A stretch of 64,000 bases of DNA, taken from NCBI RefSeq assembly GCF_021168555.1, contig NZ_JAJOZS010000003.1:1-64000 (forward strand), written 5' to 3'. Numbering within the stretch: the stretch's first letter is position 1; the number at the start of each line of letters is the position of its first letter. Both the position numbers and the translations under genes were made by a program. This document shows, piece by piece, positions 1 to 9,598 of the stretch. Under the pieces are notes generated by a model. That model searched no databases. It saw nothing but the letters and a program-made list of their open reading frames with translations, and was not told the origin of the DNA. The DNA is from Stenotrophomonas sp. MMGLT7. Its GTDB lineage: Bacteria; Pseudomonadota; Gammaproteobacteria; Xanthomonadales; Xanthomonadaceae.

Positions 1-6
1 TCTCCT

Positions 7-93
7 GTAGGAGCGATGTAGGAGCGACTTCAGTCGCGATGGGGCGTTACCGGTAAAGCCCCATCGCGACTGAAGTCGCTCCTACGTCGCTCC
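7..93. repeat. REP palindrome, family A
   Basis: A long inverted repeat whose arms read GTAGGAGCGACTTCAGTCGC and its complement, around a short centre containing TACCGGTAAAG. A partial extra copy of the GTAGGAGCGA head precedes it. The same unit recurs near 11.0, 26.5, 30.6, 31.5, 44.1, 46.2 and 52.0 kb. It lies just past the stop of the minus-strand cusA gene, so the transcript could fold into a hairpin there. The unit is most simply a REP sequence mobilised by the RAYT transposase at 30.9 kb. Confidence 0.9.
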
Positions 94-122
94 GGGCCAT
101 CCAACTTGCCGCGGGCCGGCCT

Positions 123-3100
123 TCAGCCCCGCTGCCGGCGCCGCAAAGATCGGCCGCGCAGCAGCTTGTACGCTGCCGGGATCACCAGCATCGACAGCAG
201 CGGCGCGCTGAGCATGCCGCCGACAATCGGCGCGGCGATGCGCTGCATCACCTCGGCGCCGGCGCCATCGCCGACCAGCATCGGCAGCAGGCCTGCCAGG
301 ATCGTCGCCACGGTCATCGCCTTGGGCCGCACGCGCTGCACCGCGCCTTCGCGGATGGCCGCATCCAGCGCGTCCTCGCCGGCACCCGGATCGGCCGCCA
401 GCCGCGCATCCCAGGCATGGCGCAGGTACAGCAGCATGATCACGCCGAACTCGGCCGCCACTCCGGCCAGGGCGATGAAGCCGATCAGCGTGGCCACCGA
501 CACCGCGTGCCCCAGCAGCCACACCAGCCACAGCCCGCCCAGCAGCGACAGCGGCACGCTGAGCATGATCAGCCCCGCCTCCGAGGCACGCCGGAACACC
601 ACCCAGATCAGCGCGAAGATGATCGCCAGGGTCAGCGGCACCACCAGGCGCAGGCGCTCGCCGGCGCGCTGCAGGTACTCGTACTGGCCCGACCAGCCCA
701 GGCTGTAGCCGGCCGGCAGCCGCATCTGCCGCGCCACCGCCGCCTGCAGGTCCGCCACCACCGAGCCCAGGTCGCGCCCGTCCACGTCGACGTAGACGTA
801 GTTGCCGAGCTGGGCGTCGTCGCTGCGCAGCATCGGCGGGCCCTCGCTGTAGGCGATGTCGGCCACCTGCCCCAGGGTCAGCAGCGCCCCGTCCGGCGCC
901 ACCAGCGGCAGCGACCGCAGCGCCTGCGCCGAGTCGCGCTGCGCGCGCGGGTAGCGCAGCACCACCGGGTAGCGCTCGCGGCCCTCGATGGTCTGGGCGA
1001 TCGGGGTGCCGCCGACTACGGTGTCGATCAGCTGCTGCAGCCCGGCCTGGGTGAGGCCGTAGCGGGCGGCGGCCCGCGGGTGGATGCGCACGTCCAGGTA
1101 GCGGCCGCCGGCGATGCGCTCGGCCACCGCCGAACTCACCCCCGGCACGCCGCGCGCCACCCGCTCGACCTGCTCGCCCAGGCGCGCCAGTTCGGCGACG
1201 TCCGGCCCGGAGACCTTGATGCCGATCGGGCTCTTGATGCCGGTGGCGAGCATGTCGATGCGGTTGCGGATCGGCGGCACCCACAGGTTGGTCAGGCCCG
1301 GCACCTGCACCGCGCGGTCCAGCTCCTGGCGCAGCCTGCGCGGGGTCATGCCCGGGCGCCACTGCGCGCGCGGCTTGAAGGTCACGGTGGTCTCGAACAT
1401 CTCCAGCGGCGCCGGGTCGGTGGCGGTCTCGGCGCGCCCGGCCTTGCCGAACACGTGCGCCACCTCCGGCACGCTCATGATCATGCGGTCGGTCTGCTGC
1501 AGCAGCTGCGCCGCCTTGCCTGCCGACAGCCCCGGCAGCGCCGTGGGCATGTACAGCAGCGTGCCCTCGTCCATCGCCGGCATGAACTCGCTGCCCAGCC
1601 GCGACAGCGGGATCGCGCCGAGCAGCAGCGCCGCGGCCGCCGCCAGCAGCGTGCCGCGCGGATGCCGCAGCACCCATTCCAGCAGCGGCCGGTAGGCGGC
1701 GATCAGCAGGCGGTTGAGCGGGTTGTCGTGCTCGGGGCGGATGCGGCCGCGGATCAGGTAGCCCATCAGCACCGGCACCAGGGTGATCGACAGGATCGCC
1801 GCGGCCGCCATCGCGTAGGTCTTGGTGAAGGCCAGCGGCGCGAACAGCCGCCCTTCCTGCTCCTGCAGCGCGAACACCGGCACGAACGACAGCGCGATCA
1901 CCAGCAGGCTGACGAACAGCGCCGGCCCGACCTCGGTGGCGGCGTCGGACATCAGCCGCCAGCGCCGCGCGCCCTGCGCATCGGCGCCATGGCGCTCGCG
2001 GTAGTGCTCCAGGTGCTTGTGCGCGTTCTCGATCAGCACCACCGCCGCATCCACCATCGCGCCGATGGCGATGGCGATGCCGCCCAGCGACAGCAGGTTG
2101 GCGCTGATGCCCTGCAGGTGCATGACGATGAACGCGGCCAGCACGCCGAGCGGCAGCGTGACCACCGCCACCAGCGCCGAGCGCACGTGCCACAGGAACA
2201 GCGCGCACACCAGCATCACCACCACGAACTCCTCGACCAGCTTGCCGGACAGGTGCCGCACCGCCTCGCGGATCAGCCCGGAGCGGTCGTACACCGGGAC
2301 GATCTCGACCCCGTCCGGCAGGCTGGCGCGCAGCTCGGCCAGCCGCGCCTTGAGCGCATCGATGGTCGCCAGCGCGTTCTTGCCCGAGCGCAGCACCACC
2401 ACGCCGCCGGCCACCTCGCCCTGGCCGTCGAGCTCGGCGATGCCGCGCCGCATCGCCGGCCCGCGCCGCACCGTGGCGACATCGCGCAGCAGCACCGGCA
2501 CGCCGTCCGCGCCGCTGGCCACCGGCACCTGCTCGAAGTCCTCGCGCGTGCGCAGGTAGCCCTCGCTGCGCACCATCACCTCGGCCTCGCCCTGCTCGAT
2601 CACCGAGCCGCCGGTGGCGCCGTTGGCGTCGCGGATCGCGTCGGCCAGCCGCTCCACGGTGATGCCGCGCGCGGCCAGCGCCTGCGGATCGGCCTCCACC
2701 TGCCAGGCCGCGACCATGCCGCCGATGCTGGCGACCTCGGCCACGTCCGGCACGGTCTTGAGCGCGTAGCGCAGGAACCAGGCCTGCAGCGCGCGCAGCT
2801 GCCCCAGGTCGTGGCGGCCGCTGCGGTCCACCAGCGCGTATTCGTAGATCCAGCCCAGCCCGGTGGCGTCCGGCCCCAGCGAGGGATTGACCTGCTCCGG
2901 CAGGCGCTCGCGCACCTGGCCCAGGTACTCGAGCACGCGCGAGCGCGCCCAGTACAGGTCGGTTTCGTCGTCGAACAGGACGTAGACGAACGAGTCGCCG
3001 AAGAACGAATAGCCGCGCACCGCCTTCACCCCGGGCACCGACAGCATGGTGGTGGTGAGCGGATAGGTGACCTGGTCCTCGACGATGCGCGGGGTCTGCC

Positions 3101-3263
3101 CGGGCCACTCGGTGCGGATGATCACCTGGGTGTCGGACAGGTCCGGCAGTGCGTCCAGCGGGGTGCGCAGCAGCGACCAGACGCCGGCAACGGCCAGCAC
3201 CAGTGCCGCCAGCAGCACCCAGCGGCGATGGCCGATGCAGGCGCGGATGATGGCGGCGATCAT
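123..3263 (-). CDS. cusA: CusA-type Cu(I)/Ag(I) efflux RND pump
   Basis: Inner-membrane proton-driven pump of the heavy-metal RND family, 1046 residues, the usual length for CusA. The protein starts [14 protein letters not shown] and has the transmembrane/periplasmic/transmembrane/periplasmic layout of the family, with the acidic proton-relay stretch [13 protein letters not shown] near residue 400. Metal specificity can be read directly: Met572, Met622 and Met671 fall one residue from the E. coli copper triad Met573/623/672, within the CusA-type contexts [10 protein letters not shown] and APLEMFETT. This favours copper/silver over the zinc/cobalt (Czc) branch. It is the last gene of the operon; its ATG overlaps the TGA of cusB by four bases (ATGA), indicating translational coupling. 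A REP palindrome follows the stop. Assignment to family is secure; the metal is an inference from the Met triad. Confidence 0.95.
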   Translation of the reverse strand: MIAAIIRACIGHRRWVLLAALVLAVAGVWSLLRTPLDALPDLSDTQVIIRTEWPGQTPRIVEDQVTYPLTTTMLSVPGVKAVRGYSFFGDSFVYVLFDDETDLYWARSRVLEYLGQVRERLPEQVNPSLGPDATGLGWIYEYALVDRSGRHDLGQLRALQAWFLRYALKTVPDVAEVASIGGMVAAWQVEADPQALAARGITVERLADAIRDANGATGGSVIEQGEAEVMVRSEGYLRTREDFEQVPVASGADGVPVLLRDVATVRRGPAMRRGIAELDGQGEVAGGVVVLRSGKNALATIDALKARLAELRASLPDGVEIVPVYDRSGLIREAVRHLSGKLVEEFVVVMLVCALFLWHVRSALVAVVTLPLGVLAAFIVMHLQGISANLLSLGGIAIAIGAMVDAAVVLIENAHKHLEHYRERHGADAQGARRWRLMSDAATEVGPALFVSLLVIALSFVPVFALQEQEGRLFAPLAFTKTYAMAAAAILSITLVPVLMGYLIRGRIRPEHDNPLNRLLIAAYRPLLEWVLRHPRGTLLAAAAALLLGAIPLSRLGSEFMPAMDEGTLLYMPTALPGLSAGKAAQLLQQTDRMIMSVPEVAHVFGKAGRAETATDPAPLEMFETTVTFKPRAQWRPGMTPRRLRQELDRAVQVPGLTNLWVPPIRNRIDMLATGIKSPIGIKVSGPDVAELARLGEQVERVARGVPGVSSAVAERIAGGRYLDVRIHPRAAARYGLTQAGLQQLIDTVVGGTPIAQTIEGRERYPVVLRYPRAQRDSAQALRSLPLVAPDGALLTLGQVADIAYSEGPPMLRSDDAQLGNYVYVDVDGRDLGSVVADLQAAVARQMRLPAGYSLGWSGQYEYLQRAGERLRLVVPLTLAIIFALIWVVFRRASEAGLIMLSVPLSLLGGLWLVWLLGHAVSVATLIGFIALAGVAAEFGVIMLLYLRHAWDARLAADPGAGEDALDAAIREGAVQRVRPKAMTVATILAGLLPMLVGDGAGAEVMQRIAAPIVGGMLSAPLLSMLVIPAAYKLLRGRSLRRRQRG

Positions 3264-4651
3264 GGCTGCGGCTCCGCGCTGGCGGCATCGGCCGCGTGCG
3301 CATGCGCGGCATGCTCGTGTCCGGCCGGCACCGGCTCGGCTGCGGGCGCGTGCCCGCGGTCGTGCCGATGCGGTTGCGCTTGCGGCATGTCCTCCGCGAT
3401 GCCGGCACCGCCCGTGCCGCCCGCACTCGCGCCGTCCGCGACCACGTCGTCCCCCACCGAACCCAGCCGCTCCAGCGCGCCGGACAGGCTCGCCTCCGAG
3501 TCGATCAGGAACTGGCCCGAGGCCACCACCTGTTCGCCTTCGCGCAGGCCGGCGAGGATCTCGGTCATGCCGCCGCCGCTGCGCCCGGCGCGCACCGCGA
3601 CCGGCCGGAACCGCCCCTCGCCATCGGCTACGATCACCCGCGCCGGCCCCTGCCCCTCGATCAGCGCCTCCGACGGCACCAGCAGCTGCGCCGCGGCAGG
3701 CGTCGCCTCCAGCTCGACCTCGGCGAACATGCCCGCCGCCAGCCGGCCGTCGGCGTTGTCGAGGACGATGCGCGCGCGCCGGCTGCGGGTGGCCGCGTCC
3801 ACCTGCGGCAGCAGCGCCTGCACGCGACCGTCGAACACCTCGCCCGGCCACGCGTCCACGCGCACGCGGGCAACGCTGCCGGGGCCGATGCCGGCGCTGT
3901 CGGCCTGCGGCAGCGCGGCCTCCAGCCAGACGCCGGCGTTGCCGTTGATGCGGAACATAAGGGTGCCGGCCGCGGCCAGCTCGCCCTCGCGCACGCCGAT
4001 CTCGGTGAGCACGCCATCGGCCGGCGCGGCGATGGCGATGCGCCCGCCCCGCACCCGCGCGCCCGGCGGCAGGCCCAGCGCCGCCAGCCGGCGCTGCGCG
4101 GCCGCACGCAGCTCCCGCGCCGGCGCCGAGTCGGCCGCCGCCAGCGCCTGCGCCTCGGCCAGCGCGCCGCTCCATTCCGGCGCCAGCAGGCTCGCCAGCG
4201 GCTGCCCGGCACGGACCTTGGCGAACGGCGTCCTGGCGTACAGGCGCTCGACCACGGCATCGGTGCGCACGCTGACCACCTGCTCGCGCGTCGGGTCCCA
4301 GGCAAGCGTGCCCGGCACCTGCAGCCGCCGCGCCAGCGCACCGCGCCGGACCGCCACGGTGCGCACGCCCAGCGATTGCGACAGCGCCGGCGAGATCCGC
4401 ACCGCATCGTCGGCGGCGCTCGCCTCGTCGGCGTAGCGCGGCACCAGCTGCATGTCCATGAACGGGGATTTGCCCGGCTTGTCGAAGTGCTGCGCCGGCA
4501 TCATCGGGTCGTACCAGTACAGCACTTCGCGCTGCGCGCCCGCGGCATCCTTGGCGGGCGCCGGCACGGGATGGTGGCGGCCGAGCAGGAAGCCGGCAGC
4601 CAGCGCGGTTAGCACCGCCAGCACGGCGGCGGCGATCGTGGAGGTCTTCAT
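3260..4651 (-). CDS. cusB: CusB-type periplasmic adaptor
   Basis: Membrane-fusion protein, 463 residues, linking the CusA pump to the outer-membrane channel and handing over metal. After an N-terminal membrane segment/signal (residues 5-24) comes a heavy-metal-binding segment at about 45-73, containing [10 protein letters not shown] and the methionines Met50, 51, 65 and 67, as in CusB proteins that load Cu(I). Barrel-sandwich and beta-barrel domains follow (for example [15 protein letters not shown]). The last 40 residues are unusually rich in histidine ([20 protein letters not shown]), a plausible extra metal-binding tail. ATGA overlaps join it to cusC upstream and cusA downstream. Family assignment is confident; the role of the His tail is inferred. 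Confidence 0.94.
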   Translation of the reverse strand: MKTSTIAAAVLAVLTALAAGFLLGRHHPVPAPAKDAAGAQREVLYWYDPMMPAQHFDKPGKSPFMDMQLVPRYADEASAADDAVRISPALSQSLGVRTVAVRRGALARRLQVPGTLAWDPTREQVVSVRTDAVVERLYARTPFAKVRAGQPLASLLAPEWSGALAEAQALAAADSAPARELRAAAQRRLAALGLPPGARVRGGRIAIAAPADGVLTEIGVREGELAAAGTLMFRINGNAGVWLEAALPQADSAGIGPGSVARVRVDAWPGEVFDGRVQALLPQVDAATRSRRARIVLDNADGRLAAGMFAEVELEATPAAAQLLVPSEALIEGQGPARVIVADGEGRFRPVAVRAGRSGGGMTEILAGLREGEQVVASGQFLIDSEASLSGALERLGSVGDDVVADGASAGGTGGAGIAEDMPQAQPHRHDRGHAPAAEPVPAGHEHAAHAHAADAASAEPQP

Positions 4652-5961
4652 GGGATGCTCTCCGGCAGCAGGTAGGCGAGCGCGGCCCAGGCGCGCCCGA
4701 GATCGCCGAGGGTGCGCACCTGCGCCATCTCGGCATCGAGTTCGTCGCGACGTGCGTCCAGCCACGGCTGCAGCGGCGCGCCGGCGCGGTAGCCGGCCAG
4801 CGCCGCGGCGCTGCGGTCGCGCGCCAGCGGCAGCAATGCCGACCGGTAGCGCTCGACCTGCCGCTGCAACCCGTGCCAGCGGGCGAGGTCGGCCTGCAGC
4901 TGCGCCCGCTGCTGGCGGCGCAGGTCCTCGCGCGCGGCCAGGGTGGCGCGGTAGTCGGCCTCGCGCGCGGCGATGCCGTGGTCCTGGCGGGAACGTGCGA
5001 ACAGCGGCAGGCCGATGCCGACCTCCAGCGACAGCATGTCGCTGCGCCGACCCTGGCGCAGACCGTAGGCCACGCCGACGTTCCAGTCCGGGCGCTTGTC
5101 CGCGCGCGCGGCGTCGATCGCGGCGGCCGCCGCCTCCACCTGCGCCGACGCCGGCAGCAGCGCGCCGCTGCGGTCGATGCCGTCCACCAGCGCGGCTTCC
5201 GCCAGCGGCAGGCGGGCGAAATCCACCGCCTCGGCGCTGGCGACCGGCGCGGCATCCCCCAGCCAGCGCGCCAGCCCGGCCTGCGCCGCCTGCTCGCCGG
5301 CACGCGCCGCTTCCAGGCGCTCGTCCAGTTCCAGCACCGCCGCCGCAGCCGCCAGCGCCTCGGCCACGCTGCCGGCGCCGCTGGCGGCGCGGGCCCTGGC
5401 CAGCCGCTGCGCCAGCCCGGCCTGCTCGCGCTGGGCCTGCAGCGCGAGGTATTCGCGCTGCGCCGCCCACAGCTCGATCCAGGCCTCGGCGCTGGCCCGG
5501 CGCACCGCCAGCAGCTCGGCGCTGGACATCGCCTCGGCCAGTTCGGTCTCGCGCGCGGCCAGCGCGGTCTGCGCGCGCCGCTTGGCGGCCGACGGGATCT
5601 GCTGCGACAGCGAGATCCGGCGCATGGTCATGTCCTCGGCGCTGCCGTCGAAGGCATCGCCGCCGCTTGCCGGCAGGTTGTCGATGCCGACGCCGAGCAT
5701 CGGATCGGGCAGCGCGCCGGCGCGCGCGGCTTCCTCGCGCGCGGCCAGCAGCGCGTGCCGGCGGGCCTCGAGCATCGGCGCGCGGGCGCCGGCCAGCGCG
5801 ACCGCCTGCGACAGCGATACCGGTGCGGAAGCATCGGCCGCGGCCTGCGCCGGCGCGAGCGGGGGAATCAGGGCGAGCAGCAACAGCACCCACGATGGGG
5901 GCCTTCCGGCGCCACGCGCCGGCGTCCGCTCGACGGAACGGAAACGGGAAAACGGGAACAT
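4648..5961 (-). CDS. cusC: TolC-family outer-membrane channel of Cus system
   Basis: Outer-membrane efflux protein of 437 residues, completing the tripartite pump with CusB and CusA. The N-terminus carries a signal peptide (hydrophobic stretch [19 protein letters not shown] after a basic n-region). The rest is long Ala/Arg/Glu-rich amphipathic helices typical of the TolC alpha-barrel, in two repeats, with short beta-barrel segments such as [20 protein letters not shown]. It is the first pump gene of the operon and its stop overlaps the cusB start (ATGA). It is more like CzcC/CusC of xanthomonads than E. coli TolC; no lipobox cysteine is evident. The start chosen, MFPFSRFRS, is the only good one before the signal peptide. 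Confidence 0.88.
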   Translation of the reverse strand: MFPFSRFRSVERTPARGAGRPPSWVLLLLALIPPLAPAQAAADASAPVSLSQAVALAGARAPMLEARRHALLAAREEAARAGALPDPMLGVGIDNLPASGGDAFDGSAEDMTMRRISLSQQIPSAAKRRAQTALAARETELAEAMSSAELLAVRRASAEAWIELWAAQREYLALQAQREQAGLAQRLARARAASGAGSVAEALAAAAAVLELDERLEAARAGEQAAQAGLARWLGDAAPVASAEAVDFARLPLAEAALVDGIDRSGALLPASAQVEAAAAAIDAARADKRPDWNVGVAYGLRQGRRSDMLSLEVGIGLPLFARSRQDHGIAAREADYRATLAAREDLRRQQRAQLQADLARWHGLQRQVERYRSALLPLARDRSAAALAGYRAGAPLQPWLDARRDELDAEMAQVRTLGDLGRAWAALAYLLPESIP

Positions 5962-6032
5962 GGTTTCTCCAGCCAGGGCAGGAAACGGGCGCGGCGACTA
6001 CGCCGCGACGGCCAGCAGGAAGGAGAACGGGG

Positions 6033-6413
6033 CTAGATCAGCAGGGTGCAGTAGCGCAGCCGCGGCGGCGGATCGGCATGCAGCGGCATCGCCGCCGCGA
6101 GCGGGGAGGCCGCCGGCGCGGCGGCCTGCAATGCCAGCGGGAACAACGGCGGCGGCAGCGCCTGCATCGGCACCGCCGGCGGCGCGTGGTCGCCCAGCAC
6201 CGCCTGTCCGGCGGCATCGTGGGTCTGGCACGGCGCCTGCGGGTCGGCATCGCGGTGCATGGCGATGCCGGCCTCGGCGCAGTGCTCGGACATCGCCGGC
6301 GCAGGCAGTGGCGGCATCGCGCACGCCGCGGCCATCGCCAGCTGCTGGCACAGCAGGCACAGGATCGCCAGCAGGGCGATCCTCGAACGGCGATGGCGGA
6401 CCGGGTTCTTCAC
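6033..6413 (-). CDS. small secreted Met/His/Cys-rich protein, copper-linked
   Basis: A 126-residue protein beginning MKNPVRHRRSRIALL with a clear signal peptide (hydrophobic LLAILCLLCQQLAMAAA). The mature part is rich in Met, His, Cys and Pro, with candidate metal ligands in CAMPPLPAPAMSEHC, AMHRDADPQAPCQTHD and repeated PM/LP motifs, and it ends RLRYCTLLI. It lies 71 bases upstream of cusC on the same strand and probably heads the operon. Similar small unnamed reading frames precede cus genes in other xanthomonads as far as I recall, so a periplasmic copper-binding or metal-sensing leader role is plausible, but I do not recognise a named family. Function is inferred from composition and position only. 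Confidence 0.65.
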   Translation of the reverse strand: MKNPVRHRRSRIALLAILCLLCQQLAMAAACAMPPLPAPAMSEHCAEAGIAMHRDADPQAPCQTHDAAGQAVLGDHAPPAVPMQALPPPLFPLALQAAAPAASPLAAAMPLHADPPPRLRYCTLLI

Positions 6414-6500
6414 AGCGCCATGCTAAACCGGCCCCTGCGCGCGGACGCGCCGGAAGGCAGCGCTGCGGCTATCGGTCGCAGTGGCTGGGCGTGGATGCGT

Positions 6501-6569
6501 GAGATTGGGGTTCCAAAAAAGCCCTGCTTCTGCTTTTACCGAATCCCCAATCCCGAATCCCCAATCCCC
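6501..6569. repeat. palindromic repeat, family B (GGGATTCGGG)
   Basis: Tandem CCGAATCCCCAATCC units on the plus strand (6539-6569), with a degenerate opposite arm GAGATTGGGGTTCC at 6501-6514. The same unit occurs near 33.4, 43.0 and 51.0 kb. It overlaps the 3' end of the HAD gene and encodes the last residues and stop codon of that protein. Confidence 0.8.
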
Positions 6570-7321
6570 GCCTCACCCCCACACGCGACCCGTGCGATCT
6601 CGGCCACCGCCTGCGGCCAGCCAGCGGCCTGGTCGACCTCGTAGACGCGGCTGTCGCCGGCCTGCACGCCGTGCTCGGTCTCGTGCGCCCAGGTGACCGC
6701 GTACGGGGTATGGATGCCCCAGCCGCCCAGCGTGAGCACCGGCTCGATGTCCGAACGCAGCGAGTTGCCGACCATGACGAAGCGCGCCGGCGGCAGGTCG
6801 AACTCGGACAGCACGCGGGCATAGGTCTGCGGATCCTTCTCCGAGACCACCTCGATGCGCGGGAACAGGTCGGACAGGCCGGACTGCTCGATCTTCTGCT
6901 CCTGGTGGAACAGATCGCCCTTGGTGATCAGCACGACCTCGAAGTCGCGCGCGATCTGCGCCACCGCCTCGCGCACGCCGTCGATCAGCTCGACCGGATG
7001 CTGCAGCGTGCGCCGGCCGATCTCCACGATCGCGCGGATGTCGTGCGCGTCGATGGCCGCGTCGGTCAGTTCCACCGCCGCCTCGATCATCGACAGCGTC
7101 ATGCCCTTGGCGCCGTAGCCGAACACGCCGAGGTTGCGGCGTTCCACCTCCAGCAGGTGGCGCGCGGTCCCCGCGTCCTGCAGGTCGATGTAGCGGCCGA
7201 GGATCTGCTCGAACTCCTCCTCGGCCCTGCGGTAGTAGTCCTCGCTTTTCCAGAGTGTGTCGTCGCCGTCGAAACCGACCAGGGCGATGCCGTCGCGATC
7301 GAAAGGTGCAGTCATTTTCAT
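6536..7321 (-). CDS. HAD-superfamily hydrolase
   Basis: Cytoplasmic haloacid-dehalogenase-fold phosphatase of about 261 residues. HAD motif I is seen as VGFDGDDTLW near residues 16-24 (nucleophile Asp18 and general acid Asp20 in DxDDT context). Motif II/III regions lie around VVLITKGD and KDPQTY, and motif IV in MVGNSLRSDIEPV. The substrate is unknown. Start is uncertain: in-frame ATGs occur at 7333, 7321 and 7315 and none has a clear Shine-Dalgarno; 7321 is taken as a compromise. The C-terminus (GIGDSGLGIR) is a translation of the family B repeat, so the ancestral protein probably ended around ARVACGGEA. Confidence 0.85.
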   Translation of the reverse strand: MKMTAPFDRDGIALVGFDGDDTLWKSEDYYRRAEEEFEQILGRYIDLQDAGTARHLLEVERRNLGVFGYGAKGMTLSMIEAAVELTDAAIDAHDIRAIVEIGRRTLQHPVELIDGVREAVAQIARDFEVVLITKGDLFHQEQKIEQSGLSDLFPRIEVVSEKDPQTYARVLSEFDLPPARFVMVGNSLRSDIEPVLTLGGWGIHTPYAVTWAHETEHGVQAGDSRVYEVDQAAGWPQAVAEIARVACGGEAGIGDSGLGIR

Positions 7322-7416
7322 GGCGGCAAGCATATCAGCCGCCGATCAGTTCCCCGGCGGCGGCCGTCTTCCGGCGCGGCTGCGATCATGCGCACGGCCG
7401 GATGCCGGAACGGCGA

Positions 7417-7440
7417 ACGGGGTGGCCAGGGCCACCCCGT
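7417..7440. terminator. GC-rich hairpin downstream of EF-hand gene
   Basis: A perfect 11-base-pair inverted repeat, ACGGGGTGGCC and GGCCACCCCGT, separated by two bases. It lies between the EF-hand gene and the HAD gene, both on the minus strand, and a second hairpin (CCGCCGCC/GGCGGCGG) follows at 7468-7486. There is no U-tract, so it may act as an attenuator or RNA-stability element rather than a classical intrinsic terminator. Confidence 0.45.
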
Positions 7441-7497
7441 CGATACCGCGCGATAGGTGTCATGCGACCGCCGCCAAAGGCGGCGGGAAAGCTAGCC

Positions 7498-7833
7498 TCA
7501 GGGCTGCGTCGACCCGGCCTGCTGGCTGGCGACGAAGGCCTTGTACTCGTCGGTGGTCAGCTTGCCGTTCTTGTCGCTGTCTGCCTGGTCGAAGATCTGC
7601 GTCAGCCCGGCGTTGACCTGTGCCTCCTGCTTGCTGATGGTGCCGTCGCCGTCGGTGTCCACGCTTTCCCAGGTCTGCCCGCCGCCCGAGGCCGCCGACT
7701 GCGGCTGTGCGGCAGCCGGATTGGTGGCGGCCGCATCCTGCTGCGCACTCTGCGCCATTGCCGGCAACGCCACCGCGGCGGCCAGCGCGGCACCCAGGGC
7801 AATCAGCTTGGAAGTGTTCTTGCGAGTGTTCAT
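7498..7833 (-). CDS. secreted EF-hand protein
   Basis: A 111-residue protein with a signal peptide (MNTRKNTSKLIALGAALAAA, cleavage likely after AMAQ). Two EF-hand loops follow: DTDGDGTISKQE and DSDKNGKLTTDE, with the expected acidic positions 1, 3, 5 and 12. It should bind Ca2+ in the periplasm or outside the cell. Between signal and EF-hands is a Gln/Ala-rich linker. AGGAG lies upstream of the ATG at a suitable distance, which fixes the start. Small EF-hand proteins of this build are common in Xanthomonadaceae; the partner is unknown. Confidence 0.88.
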   Translation of the reverse strand: MNTRKNTSKLIALGAALAAAVALPAMAQSAQQDAAATNPAAAQPQSAASGGGQTWESVDTDGDGTISKQEAQVNAGLTQIFDQADSDKNGKLTTDEYKAFVASQQAGSTQP

Positions 7834-8054
7834 GGGGTCTCCTGTTCGGTGAAGAATGCACGGCCGATCCCGCACGTCGCCCACCCTAACCCGCGCAAAT
7901 GAACGTGGTTTACTGCTCGGCCGCCCGGCAAACGGGCTTTTAACCACAGGCGTCCGATAGCGCGTTACCGCCGTGGTTAGCATCCTGTGACCTCGACGTA
8001 AGGCTTGCATTGGATGCCGCGATTTATGCGACCGATGCCCGCTTTCGGCCGTGC

Positions 8055-8435
8055 TCAGGCGCCGTCCTCGCTGGCGGCGGAAGCCATACGCGAACTGAAC
8101 ACCCAGAACGAAAGCGCCACGCCCGCCACCGCGGCGACCGCCTCGACCACCACGCGCGCGCCGAGCTGGTCCGGATCGTGGATCGACTGCAGCGCGATGC
8201 GCGCGTACAGCGGCGACTCCAGCCGTACGATGCTGGTGTAGAACAGGTTCCAGGCATCCACGCCGGCGCCGATGGCGACGGCGATGACACAGGCCCAGCC
8301 CAGCGTCACCCCGCTGGACCAGCCCAGCCACGATGCCAGCCGCGACCACAGCAGGTAGACCAGGAAGCCGATCGCCAACGCGATCAGGCCAGCCTCCAGC
8401 GTCCCCAGCAGGCCGAAATGCAGCGACAGGTTCAT
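8055..8435 (-). CDS. conserved membrane protein, unknown function
   Basis: A 126-residue protein that is mostly membrane-embedded. Hydrophobic stretches are seen at LEAGLIALAIGFLVYLLW, GVTLGWACVIAVAIGAG and VVEAVAAVAGVALSFWVF, suggesting three or four helices. No catalytic motif or named domain is recognised. It stands alone between the EF-hand gene and the CPXCG gene, all on the minus strand. The open frame is well formed, but its function cannot be inferred. Confidence 0.7.
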   Translation of the reverse strand: MNLSLHFGLLGTLEAGLIALAIGFLVYLLWSRLASWLGWSSGVTLGWACVIAVAIGAGVDAWNLFYTSIVRLESPLYARIALQSIHDPDQLGARVVVEAVAAVAGVALSFWVFSSRMASAASEDGA

Positions 8436-8496
8436 CGGCGACCCTCGATCAAAGGCGCCAGTCTACGCGAGCGCCGGTACCGTTTCCGCGGCCGGA

Positions 8497-8694
8497 TCAG
8501 CCTTCGTTCTCGGCACGGACCGAGACCTCGGCCTGGTCCTGCGCGTCCACCGCCACGATGACCAGCATCGGCCGGCAGCAGACCTGGCAGTCTTCCACGT
8601 ACTGCTGTGCGCCGGCCGAGGCGTCCACGGCCAGATCGATCCACTCCCCGCAGTACGGGCAGGCGACCTGCTGGAACTGAAGCATCGAGGACAT
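8497..8694 (-). CDS. CPXCG-motif cysteine-rich protein
   Basis: A 65-residue protein with CPYCGEWIDL near the N-terminus and a second pair in CQVCCRP, the pattern of the small Cys-rich CPXCG family. The four cysteines probably form a zinc ribbon; the molecular role of the family is not known to me. Alternative starts are at 8694 (MSSML) and 8685 (MLQFQQ), neither with a good ribosome-binding site. The TGA of the upstream dipeptidase gene is only five bases before the 8694 start, so the two are probably co-transcribed. Confidence 0.82.
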   Translation of the reverse strand: MSSMLQFQQVACPYCGEWIDLAVDASAGAQQYVEDCQVCCRPMLVIVAVDAQDQAEVSVRAENEG

Positions 8695-8698
8695 GGAG

Positions 8699-9418
8699 TC
8701 AGCGTACCGGGAAATCGTAGGCGGTGTCCGGCGCGGGCTCCGGGCGCAGGGTGTAGTGCCACCACTCCATCGGGTAGTTGCCGAAGCCGCCGGCCGCCAT
8801 CGCCTGCAGCAGGCGCCGGCGGTTGCCGGCCTGCGCCGCGCTCAGGCCGGGCGCATCGGTATGCGCGCGCGGATCGAAGTAGTCGAAGCCGGTGCCCATG
8901 TCCAGCGGCACGCAGGCGCCGGCGCGGCAGTCGAGCAGCGTGAGGTCGACGGTGGCCCCGCGGCTGTGGCCGGAGGTCCCGGCGATGTAGCCGTCCAGCA
9001 GCGCACGCTTGTCCACGTTCGGGTAATGGGCGGCCTTGGCACGCGGATCGTCGGCGGCGGCGACCCAGTCGACGAAGGCCTTCACCGACTGCGCCGGGCG
9101 GTAGCAGTCGAACACCTGCAGCGAGTAGCCCTCGCGGCGCAGCGCCGCCTGCACCCGGGCCAGGGCCACCGCGGCCGGCTCCAGCAGGTAGCACTTGGCG
9201 GCGTCGTAGCCGGGCACCGGGCGGCCGGTGAAGTTGTCGCTGCCGGCGTAGCGGATGTCCAGCGCGATGTCCGGCGCCAGCTCGCGGATCTCGCGCATGC
9301 CGGCCTGGGCCGGCGTGGCTGCGGCCGACACGTCCGGCTCGGCCGCGAGCGCCCCCCACCACGGCAGCGCCAGCACGGCGACGCAGAGACGGACGGTGTG
9401 GCGGCGTGGCAAGGACAT
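8699..9418 (-). CDS. exported VanX/DdpX-type D-alanyl-D-alanine dipeptidase
   Basis: Zinc-dependent D,D-dipeptidase of peptidase family M15D, 239 residues, predicted to hydrolyse D-Ala-D-Ala or related D,D-dipeptides. A signal peptide (MSLPRRHTVRLCVAVLALPW) places it in the periplasm. Zinc ligands His151 and Asp158 (SGHSRGATVD) and His221 (EWWHY), catalytic base Glu218 and the transition-state Arg107 (DCYRPAQ) are all present. The start at 9418 is chosen because AGGGAG lies just upstream. No vanA or vanH homologue accompanies it, so it is a peptidoglycan turnover or D-Ala scavenging enzyme rather than part of vancomycin resistance. It is close to the peptidoglycan block that follows and may work with it. 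Confidence 0.92.
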   Translation of the reverse strand: MSLPRRHTVRLCVAVLALPWWGALAAEPDVSAAATPAQAGMREIRELAPDIALDIRYAGSDNFTGRPVPGYDAAKCYLLEPAAVALARVQAALRREGYSLQVFDCYRPAQSVKAFVDWVAAADDPRAKAAHYPNVDKRALLDGYIAGTSGHSRGATVDLTLLDCRAGACVPLDMGTGFDYFDPRAHTDAPGLSAAQAGNRRRLLQAMAAGGFGNYPMEWWHYTLRPEPAPDTAYDFPVR

Positions 9419-9598
9419 CGGCGAACTCCCTGAAGCGGCTGCGCACAGCACAAGGCAACCGCGCATCCACTGTCAAGCGCGACGACGCCGCGGCATCGGC
9501 GCTCAGGCATCGGTCGCGAGCGCCAGGAGGTGGCTCCGGCCGGCACCATCCCCTACAATCCGCGCCCCTCGATCCTTCCCAAATGGAATGCACCACGC

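Noticed and set aside
417-4436. Very long plus-strand open frame (1339 codons) antisense to the cus operon
   Set aside because: High GC gives long open antisense frames. The product is low-complexity (His/Arg/Gln-rich), has no domain, and the opposite strand encodes clear CusA and CusB.
6414-6535. Gap upstream of the cus leader gene searched for a CusR-type regulator or RNA gene
   Set aside because: Too short and dominated by the family B repeat; no regulator or RNA signal found.
8699-9418. VanX dipeptidase as evidence for vancomycin resistance
   Set aside because: No vanA/vanH/vanRS homologues nearby, and the enzyme is exported; D-Ala scavenging is simpler.
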